Under the pieces are notes generated by a model, which did not search any database, was not told the origin of the DNA, and saw only the letters and a program-made list of their open reading frames with translations. A program made the translations under genes and the position numbers. A stretch of DNA of 64,000 nt, taken from Methylophilus rhizosphaerae. Lineage in GTDB: Bacteria; Pseudomonadota; Gammaproteobacteria; Burkholderiales; Methylophilaceae. Shown one piece after another: positions 17,889 to 25,585 of the stretch (position 1 is the first letter of the stretch; each line of letters starts with the position of its first letter). Location of the stretch: contig NZ_FNFX01000004.1 of the NCBI RefSeq assembly GCF_900100975.1, forward strand, positions 124,001 to 188,000, read 5' to 3'.

Positions 17889-17939
17889 AGTAACTTGCAT
17901 TATGAGAGTTAATATGTAACTATCATAATGCAAGTTACT
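17889..17939. promoter_or_regulatory. 51-base palindrome, candidate HxlR operator
   Basis: Two perfect 17-base arms (AGTAACTTGCATTATGA / TCATAATGCAAGTTACT) separated by 17 bases that themselves hold AGTTA / TAACT. A -35-like TTGCAT lies within the left arm. It sits 83 bases before the SDR gene start and upstream of a set that includes an HxlR-type regulator, whose family commonly binds such AGTAAC-containing inverted repeats. An operator function is inference. Confidence 0.65.
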
Positions 17940-18022
17940 TATGCAGCCTCAAGTATTAAGTATAAATTTTGAATGTGCTTAGAGTAACTCCGCTTATTTA
18001 TTAATTACGAAAGGTTGTAACC

Positions 18023-18739
18023 ATGGATTTGAAATCAAAAGTTATTTTAGTTACTGGCGCCAATCGTGGCATTGGAGCCGAGTTGGTTCGCTCATTTCTG
18101 AAGCACGATGTAGAAAAAGTTTACGCAACCGCTCGTAATATCTCATCACTGCCAAACTTTAATGATTCGAGAGTTGTGCCGCTGAAGCTGGATATAACAA
18201 GCAAGGAGGATGTTGCCGCAGCTGTAAATCTAGTCGTTCAACTAGACATACTGGTTAATAACGCTGGCGTGATGACATATAGCAATGTGATTACATCATC
18301 CATAGAACAATTAACCGAAGATATGGATGTAAATTATTATGGCACGCTCAGGGTTAGCCAGGCTTTCACCCCCTTGATCGAAAAGAGAGGCGGGGGAGCG
18401 ATCGTTAATTTGAATAGCATTGTAAGCTATGCCCCGCCTCTAGCCATTACAGGTTACTCCGCTTCTAAAGCGGCCCTCTTCTCAGCAACACAAGCGCAAC
18501 GCGCGATATTGAAAACTAAAAATATCGAAGTCATCGGTGTTTACCCCGGCCCTATCGACACGGATCTTGCTAAAGACTTGCCACTTGATAAAGCTTCCGT
18601 CATTGATACGGCGGAGAATATTGTGAATGGGATTATCGAAGGCAAAGAAGATATTTACCCTGATCCAACCTCCTCACAACTAGCGCAACTCTGGGGATCC
18701 AACCCTAAAGCGCTGGAAAATTTTTTCGCAAATATGTAA
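18023..18739 (+). CDS. SDR-family NAD(P)-dependent oxidoreductase
   Basis: A 238-residue classical short-chain dehydrogenase. The cofactor motif TGANRGIG is near residue 12, NNAGV near 78, and the catalytic set Ser (NLNSIVS) and YSASK (Tyr-x3-Lys, about residue 150) is complete. Substrate unknown. The first gene after a strong palindrome, it is followed by an MFS transporter and an HxlR regulator in the same direction. This suggests a small inducible unit that reduces a reactive carbonyl or quinone and exports something. Base composition is slightly more AT-rich than the first 12 kb. Confidence 0.9.
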   Translation: MDLKSKVILVTGANRGIGAELVRSFLKHDVEKVYATARNISSLPNFNDSRVVPLKLDITSKEDVAAAVNLVVQLDILVNNAGVMTYSNVITSSIEQLTEDMDVNYYGTLRVSQAFTPLIEKRGGGAIVNLNSIVSYAPPLAITGYSASKAALFSATQAQRAILKTKNIEVIGVYPGPIDTDLAKDLPLDKASVIDTAENIVNGIIEGKEDIYPDPTSSQLAQLWGSNPKALENFFANM

Positions 18740-18753
18740 TTAATGATGCATTT

Positions 18754-18776
18754 GCCACCGGCATGAGCCCGGTGGC
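18754..18776 (+). other. Intergenic hairpin between SDR and MFS genes
   Basis: An 8-bp stem GCCACCGG / CCGGTGGC with a seven-base loop, without a T run. It may be an attenuating or mRNA-stabilising hairpin within the operon rather than a full terminator. Confidence 0.5.
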
Positions 18777-18796
18777 TCCATCAGGAATGCAAAACC

Positions 18797-19957
18797 ATGA
18801 ATACACAAGCTCTCACTAGCAGCCTCTCAAAAACTCAAGTCATCTTTTCAGGAATTGCTGCAGTTATTTTGACAGTTGGGGTCGCGAGATTTTCCTACAC
18901 CCCCCTTTTACCTTTAATGATCAAAGAAGCCGGGCTTAGCAGCTTCGCTGGCGGGTTATTAGCAACATTGAACTATGTTGGCTATTTACTGGGAGCCATT
19001 TTCGTTACCCGAATGAAAAGTAGTGGGTTCAAATTTAATACTTATAGAGTTCTATTGGTGACTGCATTGCTGTCCACATTGGCAATGGCCTGGACACAGA
19101 ACCTGTTTGTTTGGGGAATCCTGAGGGTCATTGCCGGTATTTCCAGTGTTGCAGGAATGCTTTTGGCGGCAGGACTGGTATTTGATTGGCTACGTAAAAA
19201 TGGATTCACGCCTGAGCTGGGCCTGCATTTCTCGGGATTGGGGCTTGGCATTGTATTGACGGGGATTGCTACCTTCTTGATGAAAGGTCACTTTACATGG
19301 GACGAGCAATGGGAAATATTCACCTTCATCGGTGTGTTATTCTTTATTCCAGCCTGGTGCTGGATGCCCAGTCCATCTGAGTCGATGCTAACTAAGCAGG
19401 AGTCTATTTCGCCTTCCCGGAAATGGATGGCGAGCGTTATTTTTGCCTACTTTTGTGCTGGCTTTGGGTATGTCATCAGTGCCACATTCATCGTAGCCAT
19501 TCTTGAATCAATTCCAGGCTTAACCGGCAAAGGATCAATTATCTGGATACTTATAGGTCTGGCCGGGATTCCTGCAACTTTTGTTTGGGATAAAATCTCA
19601 CGAACTATTGGTGACACAAAAGCACTCATATTCAGCTACGGATTACAGGTAATCTCGATCTTGATTCCTGCCATAACTGACGCACTGGTCCCAAATATCT
19701 TTGCGGCATTAATATTTGGAGTCACTGTTTCAGGCATTGTAAGTATGATGCTTTCAATAGTAGGTCGTCGTTTTCCGGGCAACTCATCGGCAGCGATGGC
19801 AAAGCTCACCGTGAGTTATGGTGTTTCCCAGATCATCGCACCTACGATAGCCGGTATGATGGCAATTTCTGGTGGATACAGGAATTCCCTTTGGTTGGCC
19901 GGTATCATGATGCTGGTGGGGCTGATAAGTTTGACTCAATTAAGCAAAGCAGATTGA
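18797..19957 (+). CDS. YbfB/YjiJ-family MFS transporter
   Basis: A 386-residue transporter with about twelve transmembrane helices. The N-terminal GVARFSYTPLLPLMI and the following GLLATLNYVGYLLGA match the YbfB/YjiJ group of the major facilitator superfamily (MFS_4), a poorly characterised set of putative exporters. It lies 57 bases after the SDR gene, with a hairpin between them, and 44 bases before the HxlR regulator. The context suggests export of the product or substrate of the oxidoreductase; the substrate cannot be read. Confidence 0.88.
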   Translation: MNTQALTSSLSKTQVIFSGIAAVILTVGVARFSYTPLLPLMIKEAGLSSFAGGLLATLNYVGYLLGAIFVTRMKSSGFKFNTYRVLLVTALLSTLAMAWTQNLFVWGILRVIAGISSVAGMLLAAGLVFDWLRKNGFTPELGLHFSGLGLGIVLTGIATFLMKGHFTWDEQWEIFTFIGVLFFIPAWCWMPSPSESMLTKQESISPSRKWMASVIFAYFCAGFGYVISATFIVAILESIPGLTGKGSIIWILIGLAGIPATFVWDKISRTIGDTKALIFSYGLQVISILIPAITDALVPNIFAALIFGVTVSGIVSMMLSIVGRRFPGNSSAAMAKLTVSYGVSQIIAPTIAGMMAISGGYRNSLWLAGIMMLVGLISLTQLSKAD

Positions 19958-20001
19958 TACTGAATGATTCGATTTAAAATTTATTTGTTATTGGAATTCT
20001 C

Positions 20002-20448
20002 ATGAAAAATAAGAGCTTGGGAAATATGATTTGTCCCATCGCCAGAAGTCTTGAGTATGTAGGCGAATGGTGGAATATTCTGATATTGCGGGATGCCATG
20101 CATGGCATTTCCAAATTTGATGATTTCCAGGATAACTTAGGAATTGCAGCCAGCACCCTCACCAGACGATTGAATGGAATGGTGGATGCCGGTTTATTGG
20201 AAAAACGCCAGTATTGTGAAAAGCCTCCCAGATACGAATATGTCATCACTCAAAAGGGATTGGACTTCAGACCAGTATTACTCACTATCATGCAGTGGGG
20301 TAATAAATACTATGCGGATGATGCCAGGAAAATTCTTTTGATGGACACTCAAACTGGCAAACCAGTCGACCTCATGTTGTTGGATAGAGTGACACATGAA
20401 GAAATCAATCCGGAGAGGCACCAGACCAGCTACAACCACTCGCGTTGA
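20002..20448 (+). CDS. HxlR-family transcriptional regulator
   Basis: A 148-residue winged-helix protein. It carries the family hallmark CPIARSLEYVGEWWNILILRDAM with a cysteine at residue 11, which in several members (YodB, HypR types) senses electrophiles or disulfide stress, and then the helix-turn-helix ASTLTRRLNGMVDAGLLEK. It follows the SDR and MFS genes and could control them from the 51-base palindrome. The C-terminal extension of about 40 residues is longer than in minimal HxlR proteins. No obvious copy of the palindrome precedes its own start. Confidence 0.88.
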   Translation: MKNKSLGNMICPIARSLEYVGEWWNILILRDAMHGISKFDDFQDNLGIAASTLTRRLNGMVDAGLLEKRQYCEKPPRYEYVITQKGLDFRPVLLTIMQWGNKYYADDARKILLMDTQTGKPVDLMLLDRVTHEEINPERHQTSYNHSR

Positions 20449-20455
20449 GCCAGTG

Positions 20456-21046
20456 CTACCTGGCTTCAATCCATTTGGGAACTTCAATTTTCTTGAATTC
20501 CCGCAGTTTGATGAGCAATCCGGATGGCGATGTAGCCACTGAAATAGACTGTTTGTGAGCAGAGGGAAGAAAACCTGAATCAATCATGTGATCAATGAAG
20601 TCTAGAAAGCTGGAAAAGAAACCATTGACGTTCAGCAAGCCCACAGGCTTATCGATTTCCTCTAGCTGATTCATGCTCCAAACTTCCATCAGCTCCTCGA
20701 TGGTTCCTATGCCTCCCGGCAATATAATAAAAGCATCTGCCAATCGGATCATCCTCTCTTTCCGCGCTCTCAGATCTGCAGTGATTTCATGTTGGGTTAA
20801 AGAGGGGTGCGACTGACCAATCTGGTGTAAATATTCCGTGACGATGCCATGCACTATCCCACCATGCTCTAAAGCTGCATTGGCTACCACACCCATTAAT
20901 CCTTTAGTGGTGCCTCCATAAACGATGGTGATTTTCTCTTTTGCCAACGTTGAACTCAACATTTTTGCTGCAAGCTCATATTCACCTGAGGCTCCAAAGT
21001 TGGATCCGCAAAAAACTGCCACCGATCTAATCACACGTTCTGTCAT
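20456..21046 (-). CDS. LOG-family (TIGR00730) nucleotide phosphoribohydrolase
   Basis: A 196-residue Rossmann-fold protein with the LOG signatures: VFCGSNFGASGEY at the N-terminus, VYGGTTKGLMG, RKERM and LPGGIGTIEELMEVW. LOG enzymes release the base from nucleoside 5'-monophosphates, the last step of cytokinin activation in plant-associated organisms, and act as AMP/purine nucleotide hydrolases in others. The start at 21046 is used because the longer upstream reading has no homologous character. Divergent from the MocR gene and convergent with the HxlR gene (seven bases between stops). Confidence 0.88.
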   Translation of the reverse strand: MTERVIRSVAVFCGSNFGASGEYELAAKMLSSTLAKEKITIVYGGTTKGLMGVVANAALEHGGIVHGIVTEYLHQIGQSHPSLTQHEITADLRARKERMIRLADAFIILPGGIGTIEELMEVWSMNQLEEIDKPVGLLNVNGFFSSFLDFIDHMIDSGFLPSAHKQSISVATSPSGLLIKLREFKKIEVPKWIEAR

Positions 21047-21112
21047 GATCCAAAATGATTTCCGGAAAATAAATGCAAAAATCTTATACTCAATCAGGTA
21101 CTCCCAACAGAA

Positions 21113-21147
21113 CCATAACAGGACTCTTGCACTGACCCATGTTATGG
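21113..21147. promoter_or_regulatory. Inverted repeat in LOG/MocR divergent promoter
   Basis: Perfect 8-base arms CCATAACA / TGTTATGG, centre spacing 19 bases, between the divergent LOG and MocR genes. MocR regulators often bind paired sites beside their own gene, so this is a candidate autoregulatory site. Confidence 0.4.
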
Positions 21148-21241
21148 AATTCGGCATCTGGCTCACAGGGATTGCACAGTTGCCCGTAGTGAGTGATGAT
21201 GGGATATCAGCATCTTCAATTTTGACAAATGGAAATAGGCC

Positions 21242-22666
21242 ATGTCAGCAAAAGATAAAGCGCTATTCACTTTAAATAGTGCATCTTCGGCTCCTTATTA
21301 TCGACAAATTTATGAGCGGATCCGTCATGCGATTACCAATGGAACACTAAAACCAGGAGACCGGATTCCTTCAGAGCGAGCCTTGACCAAGGAGCTGGGA
21401 TTAGCCAGAGGGACCGTTAAATCAGCCTACTCCCTCCTGGCCGCTGAAGGGTACACACAATCGTTAGGGCAAGGCGGGACTGTGGTCGCGTCAAACCTGA
21501 ATATCAAAAAGAGCCCGCCCGGCAAAACCAATCGCGCAAATAAAGACCACCCAAACAGTTTCAGGCCGGATTCAATCCTGCCCTTTCAAATGGGGCTGCC
21601 GGCACTGGATGCCTTTCCCAGAAAGATATGGGCGCGCCTGACTGCCAAATGTGCACGGTCCATGCAGCTATCTGACATGGCTCACCCGTCAATATATGGT
21701 TTACCGGCATTGAGGAACGAGATATCTGCCTACCTTCAAGTCTCGCGCGGAATCCACTGTTCGCCTTCCCAGGTATTTTTAACTACAGGGTATCGAAACT
21801 CGGTTGAGCTCATCGCGCATGCATTCCTGAAGCCGCAGGATCAAGTGCTTATCGAAGATCCCGGATATCCACCGACCAAGGAGCTCTTGAACAAGCTCGG
21901 CATGAATGTGGTCCCTGTAGCAGTAGATCAGGAAGGGATCAATGTTGAGGTCGGCATTTCCGCTGTACCGCATGCCCGGGCAATCGTGGTGACTCCTGGT
22001 CATCAAAGCCCCCTGGGTGTGAGCCTGTCTTTAGCCCGCCGGTTGAATTTGATTGACTGGGCGTCCCGGAATAAAACATGGATCATCGAAGACGATTACG
22101 ATAGTGAATATAGATATATCAGCCGCCCTTTGCCGGCTTTGAAAAACCTGGATCATTCTGAACGGGTGATTTACTCTGGCACTTTCAGCAAAGTACTGTT
22201 TCCGGGTTTAAGGCTCGCCTATGTAGTGATTCCAGAACCCGAAGTGGAAAACTTCGAAAAAGTGATGCAAACCTTCGCAGGCGGCTGCCCGCAATTAACT
22301 CAGGAGATAGTGGCCGCCTTTATGAAAGAAGGTCATTTTGCCCGCCATATCCAGCGCATGCGAAAGCTCTATGCAGACAGAAGAGCTTTAACTATCGACG
22401 GGCTGAACAAATCACTGAGCGAATGGATGAGCATTGACTCGCAGCCTGGCGGCATGCACCTGATTCTTAGATTAAACCATCAGGAGCCCGGTACCGAACT
22501 TGTAAAACTTATGCGAGAAAAAGGCTTATTCGCAGAAGCTTTATCTGACTGGACAGTGGATGGCGGCCAACTTTCCACCATCCTGATCAATTTCACTAAT
22601 ATCCACTCGCAGAATCAGGCAGCTGAGTACGGAAAGACCATTCTTGATCTGTTAAAGCTTTATTGA
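21242..22666 (+). CDS. MocR/PdxR-type GntR regulator with aminotransferase-like domain
   Basis: A 474-residue protein. The N-terminal GntR winged helix spans about residues 10-80 (YRQIYERIRHAITNGTL, LKPGDRIPSERAL, LGLARGTVKSAYSLL). A fold-type I aminotransferase domain follows, with the PLP lysine in SGTFSKVLFPGLRLAY and the aspartate region in EDDYDSEYRY. MocR proteins use PLP or amino-compound adducts as effectors and usually regulate a neighbouring gene. Here the next three genes (AhpD-like, SMR exporter, cupin) are the best candidates, helped by an inverted repeat before them. Divergent from the LOG gene. Confidence 0.92.
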   Translation: MSAKDKALFTLNSASSAPYYRQIYERIRHAITNGTLKPGDRIPSERALTKELGLARGTVKSAYSLLAAEGYTQSLGQGGTVVASNLNIKKSPPGKTNRANKDHPNSFRPDSILPFQMGLPALDAFPRKIWARLTAKCARSMQLSDMAHPSIYGLPALRNEISAYLQVSRGIHCSPSQVFLTTGYRNSVELIAHAFLKPQDQVLIEDPGYPPTKELLNKLGMNVVPVAVDQEGINVEVGISAVPHARAIVVTPGHQSPLGVSLSLARRLNLIDWASRNKTWIIEDDYDSEYRYISRPLPALKNLDHSERVIYSGTFSKVLFPGLRLAYVVIPEPEVENFEKVMQTFAGGCPQLTQEIVAAFMKEGHFARHIQRMRKLYADRRALTIDGLNKSLSEWMSIDSQPGGMHLILRLNHQEPGTELVKLMREKGLFAEALSDWTVDGGQLSTILINFTNIHSQNQAAEYGKTILDLLKLY

Positions 22667-22711
22667 GCCCCAGGTATTCCTAGCCTGGAAAATATCATAG
22701 CGCTGCAAAAA

Positions 22712-22760
22712 CTTGGATCACTCCATAAGTCAAAATATGGGCCTTCTTATGTGACCCAAG
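22712..22760. promoter_or_regulatory. Inverted repeat upstream of AhpD-SMR-cupin genes
   Basis: The left half CTTGGATCAC...ATAAG and the right half CTTATGTGACCCAAG form an imperfect palindrome with a 16-base centre. It lies about 50 bases before the AhpD-like gene and could be the MocR target; this is not established. Confidence 0.4.
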
Positions 22761-22807
22761 AAAGTCCAATATGGCATTCTCAATTCAACAATGATTAAGG
22801 ATCTGTA

Positions 22808-23269
22808 ATGACTTCTCGTCTCGATTATGCCAAAGCTTCTCCAGATGGTTACAAGGCGTTTGGAGGCGTCTATGCCGCTTTACTTAAAAGCAGCCTACCA
22901 AAGAGTTTTATCGACCTGATCTACTTACGAATCTCCCAGATCAATGGCTGCGCCTATTGCATAGACATGCACTCCAGAGAGCTGCTTGGCTCCGGCCTGT
23001 CGATAGACAAACTGGTACTGGTTCCAGTGTGGCATGACGCAGGCGCCGTATTTACTGAGCGTGAAAAAATTGCTTTGGCGTGGGCAGAAACAGTGACCCT
23101 CATCCATGAGGCTGGAGTATCTGATGAACAATATCAGGCCGCCCTTCAGGAGTTTGGTGAGAAAGACCTTAGCGATCTCACCTATGCAATTGGCCTGATG
23201 AATGCATTTAATCGTTTAGGCATTACCTTTAAAGTCACCCCGGCTGCCGCCCGGCTGGCTTCTGCTTAA
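22808..23269 (+). CDS. Carboxymuconolactone decarboxylase / AhpD-like protein
   Basis: A 153-residue all-helical protein of the CMD family. The redox-type motif NGCAYCIDMHS (Cys-x2-Cys with a following His, about residue 50) matches AhpD-like alkylhydroperoxidases rather than true decarboxylases, which lack the cysteines. It probably reduces or senses peroxides through a disulfide. First gene after the inverted repeat; the SMR exporter starts 25 bases after its stop. Confidence 0.88.
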   Translation: MTSRLDYAKASPDGYKAFGGVYAALLKSSLPKSFIDLIYLRISQINGCAYCIDMHSRELLGSGLSIDKLVLVPVWHDAGAVFTEREKIALAWAETVTLIHEAGVSDEQYQAALQEFGEKDLSDLTYAIGLMNAFNRLGITFKVTPAAARLASA

Positions 23270-23294
23270 TGGTTATTTCCTGGAGGCTTTAAAA

Positions 23295-23606
23295 ATGACC
23301 TGGGCATTACTCAGTCTTGCAGGTGTGCTGGAAGTCGCATTTGCTTTATGCATGAAATGGTCCGACGGGTTCACCAAGCCTGTTCCTGCTGTTTTGACAG
23401 TAGTGACAGGTTTTTCCAGCCTCGTTCTGTTGTCATTTTCCCTTCGTACCCTGCCAGTTGGAACGGCCTATGCCGTTTGGACTGGCATAGGTGCCGCTGG
23501 CACAGCGATCCTCGGTATTGCACTCATGGGTGACTCGGCTACGCCCTTGAGATTGCTGTGCATTTTCCTGATTTTTTCCGGGGTGATAGGTTTGCGTTTT
23601 GTTTAA
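23295..23606 (+). CDS. sugE: SMR family exporter, SugE/Gdx-like
   Basis: A 103-residue protein with four transmembrane helices. The essential membrane glutamate is in AGVLEVAFALCMKWSDGFT (residue 13), the fit being closer to the SugE/Gdx guanidinium exporters than to EmrE. Helix 3 has GTAYAVWTGIGAAGTAILG. SMR transporters exchange protons for cationic substrates as antiparallel dimers. A guanidine riboswitch is not possible here because the gap to the previous gene is only 25 bases. Co-transcribed with AhpD-like and cupin genes. Confidence 0.88.
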   Translation: MTWALLSLAGVLEVAFALCMKWSDGFTKPVPAVLTVVTGFSSLVLLSFSLRTLPVGTAYAVWTGIGAAGTAILGIALMGDSATPLRLLCIFLIFSGVIGLRFV

Positions 23607-23633
23607 GCTATGCGACATTTTAAAAGGAAAGAT

Positions 23634-24032
23634 ATGAATAAACTGGTCAGAATTGCATCATTGATATTAAGCCTGTGCCTGTCTTTCGAAGCGACTGCGC
23701 AAGAGCTTACAAAATTATCCAAAGTGGTTTCAGGCATGCCAACTGGCGAGCATCAGGAAATAAGGGTTATCACGGCCACCCTCAAACCAGGCGCAAAAAC
23801 CAACTACCACACGCACCCGTTTCCAGTGACGTTGTATGTATTAAAAGGCGCGTTTACATTGGAACTGGATGGCCAAAAACCGTTAACCGTGCGTGCCGGT
23901 GAAGTCATTGTCGAACCTCCCAATGTCGGGATGACAGGCTATAACTTAAGTCAATCAGAGGACATGAATGTAGTTACTTTTTATGTGAGCGATCCAAAAG
24001 CCAATTTTCTTGATCCAGTTCATCATCAATAA
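23634..24032 (+). CDS. Exported cupin-domain protein
   Basis: A 132-residue protein with a signal peptide ending near FEATAQ and a single cupin barrel. The metal-binding cupin motif 1 is present: NYHTHPFPVTLYVLKGAFTLELDG (two His and a following region), with the second motif around AGEVIVEPPNVGMTGYN. The start at 23634 follows AAAAGGA. It is the third gene after the inverted repeat. No enzyme activity can be assigned; periplasmic cupins of this size include quercetinase-like and unknown proteins. Confidence 0.83.
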   Translation: MNKLVRIASLILSLCLSFEATAQELTKLSKVVSGMPTGEHQEIRVITATLKPGAKTNYHTHPFPVTLYVLKGAFTLELDGQKPLTVRAGEVIVEPPNVGMTGYNLSQSEDMNVVTFYVSDPKANFLDPVHHQ

Positions 24033-24164
24033 GTTTTTCCGGCTTATGTGTGCCTGGTTGAATAACATCAGATTAAAGACTGGGCCAATATTGTTAGTGC
24101 CCCTACCAACTGGCCTGACCCGACTGATAGGGCAAGCCCCTTAAAATCCGGGAAGGTAGCTGGC

Positions 24165-24512
24165 TTATATGCCCGCATCAGGATTGCTGATGCTATTCCG
24201 GTCGCGTACACCGGATTCTATTTCTTCGCGAATCACTTCGTCTGGCTCGGGTTCAGCATCAGAATCAGGAATCTCAGGCTCCGGCTCAGATTCGGGAGCC
24301 ACTTGCCCTTCTCCATCGTCATCTTCAGGGTTCAAACCGGGTGCATTGATCAGTTCAGGATCAATCGTATCAGGGCTGGCCGGATCCGCTTCAAAATCAT
24401 CTGAGTATTCTTCCGGCTGTGGCTCGGGTGTTTCAACTACATTCGTAGTGGACGGATCCAAACTACTTTTCAGGGAATTATTTGCGCTTTCTATCTCGGG
24501 ATTTTGGCTCAT
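24165..24512 (-). CDS. Acidic proline-rich hypothetical protein (115 residues)
   Basis: Starts at ATG 24512 behind GGAGATTCAAC. The product is very acidic and proline-rich, without hydrophobic core: NPEIESANNSL at the N-terminus, then SPDTIDPELINAPGLNPEDDDGE and repeated SEPEPEIPDSDAEPEPDE. It is probably intrinsically disordered. The NPEI, DPEL and NPD motifs link it with the three other small acidic proteins of this window. The plus-strand reading of the same bases is serine/glycine-rich and looks like a shadow. Function unknown. Confidence 0.65.
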   Translation of the reverse strand: MSQNPEIESANNSLKSSLDPSTTNVVETPEPQPEEYSDDFEADPASPDTIDPELINAPGLNPEDDDGEGQVAPESEPEPEIPDSDAEPEPDEVIREEIESGVRDRNSISNPDAGI

Positions 24513-24826
24513 GTTGAATCTCCAAACTTGCTCTGCCAGGGAAAATGAGTGGGCGTTAATGAGATTCAACTGTAAAACTAAAAGCGGAGACCTATAAGTG
24601 AGAAAGGACTGATTTACTTGTAGGTATGTAATGTAGGAGCTGCAGCCTTACCCAGACCAATATCAACTTTAATACAGACCAGTGGGAGCAAAAAAACGGT
24701 ACGGCAGTCTGAAACCAAGAGATAAATAATCGGGGTCAGAGTAATCTACTGAAAATAATCAGCCAATTTTCTTTGATTCCAGTTAGTCTTGAACCTACCC
24801 ATTCACCCAACGCGCAAGGAACACCC

Positions 24827-25561
24827 ATGACACAAACAGGCAAAAATATTTTGGCGAGGTTGTTACCTGGAATGGTGCTGTTCGTGCTGTTAACTGCCAG
24901 TCTGACGCAGGCACATACCCTGGAAGAAGCCAAACAAAAGCTATCGCAAAAAGACTATGCGGGCGCTCATGCGATTTATTTATCACTCGCCAATCAAAAC
25001 GATGCCAAAGCCTGCTACAACCTGGGCCTGATGTACCATGATGGAGATGGCGTGACTCAAAACATGGACGAAGCGGTCAAGTGGTACACCAAGTCGGCAG
25101 ACCTAGGTTACAGAGAGGCGCAGTACATGCTAGGCTCACTGGTGTTTCAGCGCCAGATTCAAAGCATCAGCTACCCGCAAGCGGTGGCCTTTTATGAGCA
25201 GGCGGCCAAACAAGGGCATGTGAAATCGCAGCTTAATTTGGGCATGTTGTATTTGAGGGGCGAAGTGATTGAACAAGATATGCCCGCCGCAGTGCAATGG
25301 TTAAGCCTGGCCGCCAGCAACAACAATAGCGAAGCCCAAGGCTATATGGCCGAGCTTTACCAACAAGGCGCAGGAGTTGAACAAGATACCGTCAAAGCGG
25401 CAATGTGGTTGATGCTGGCGACACAAAACGAAGACAAGCACTTTTTGACTCGACACACCAAAATGCTGAGTTATCTTTCAGCACAAATGACAGATGAGCA
25501 AAAAGCCTCTGCAACCCAATTAGCTGCACAGTGTAAAAGTAAACAACTGCAAGGTTGTTGA
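24827..25561 (+). CDS. Exported Sel1-repeat protein
   Basis: A 244-residue protein with a signal peptide ending near LTQAHT and at least four Sel1-like repeats (AKACYNLGLMYHDGDGV, REAQYMLGSLVFQ, VKSQLNLGMLYLRGEV, SEAQGYMAELYQQGAGV). These tetratricopeptide-like solenoids mediate protein contacts, in the periplasm or on the cell surface. A start at 24827 is chosen because it gives a clean signal sequence after CAAGGAACACCC. It is 24 bases before relA, but the start of relA has no strong ribosome site, so coupling is uncertain. Confidence 0.85.
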   Translation: MTQTGKNILARLLPGMVLFVLLTASLTQAHTLEEAKQKLSQKDYAGAHAIYLSLANQNDAKACYNLGLMYHDGDGVTQNMDEAVKWYTKSADLGYREAQYMLGSLVFQRQIQSISYPQAVAFYEQAAKQGHVKSQLNLGMLYLRGEVIEQDMPAAVQWLSLAASNNNSEAQGYMAELYQQGAGVEQDTVKAAMWLMLATQNEDKHFLTRHTKMLSYLSAQMTDEQKASATQLAAQCKSKQLQGC

Positions 25562-25585
25562 ACAGGATTGATGCAATAATGCCCC

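Noticed and set aside
24169-24597. Plus-strand serine/glycine-rich frame over the acidic protein gene
   Set aside because: Low-complexity complement of the Glu/Pro/Asp-rich gene; the minus strand has the ribosome site and the motif shared with other small proteins.
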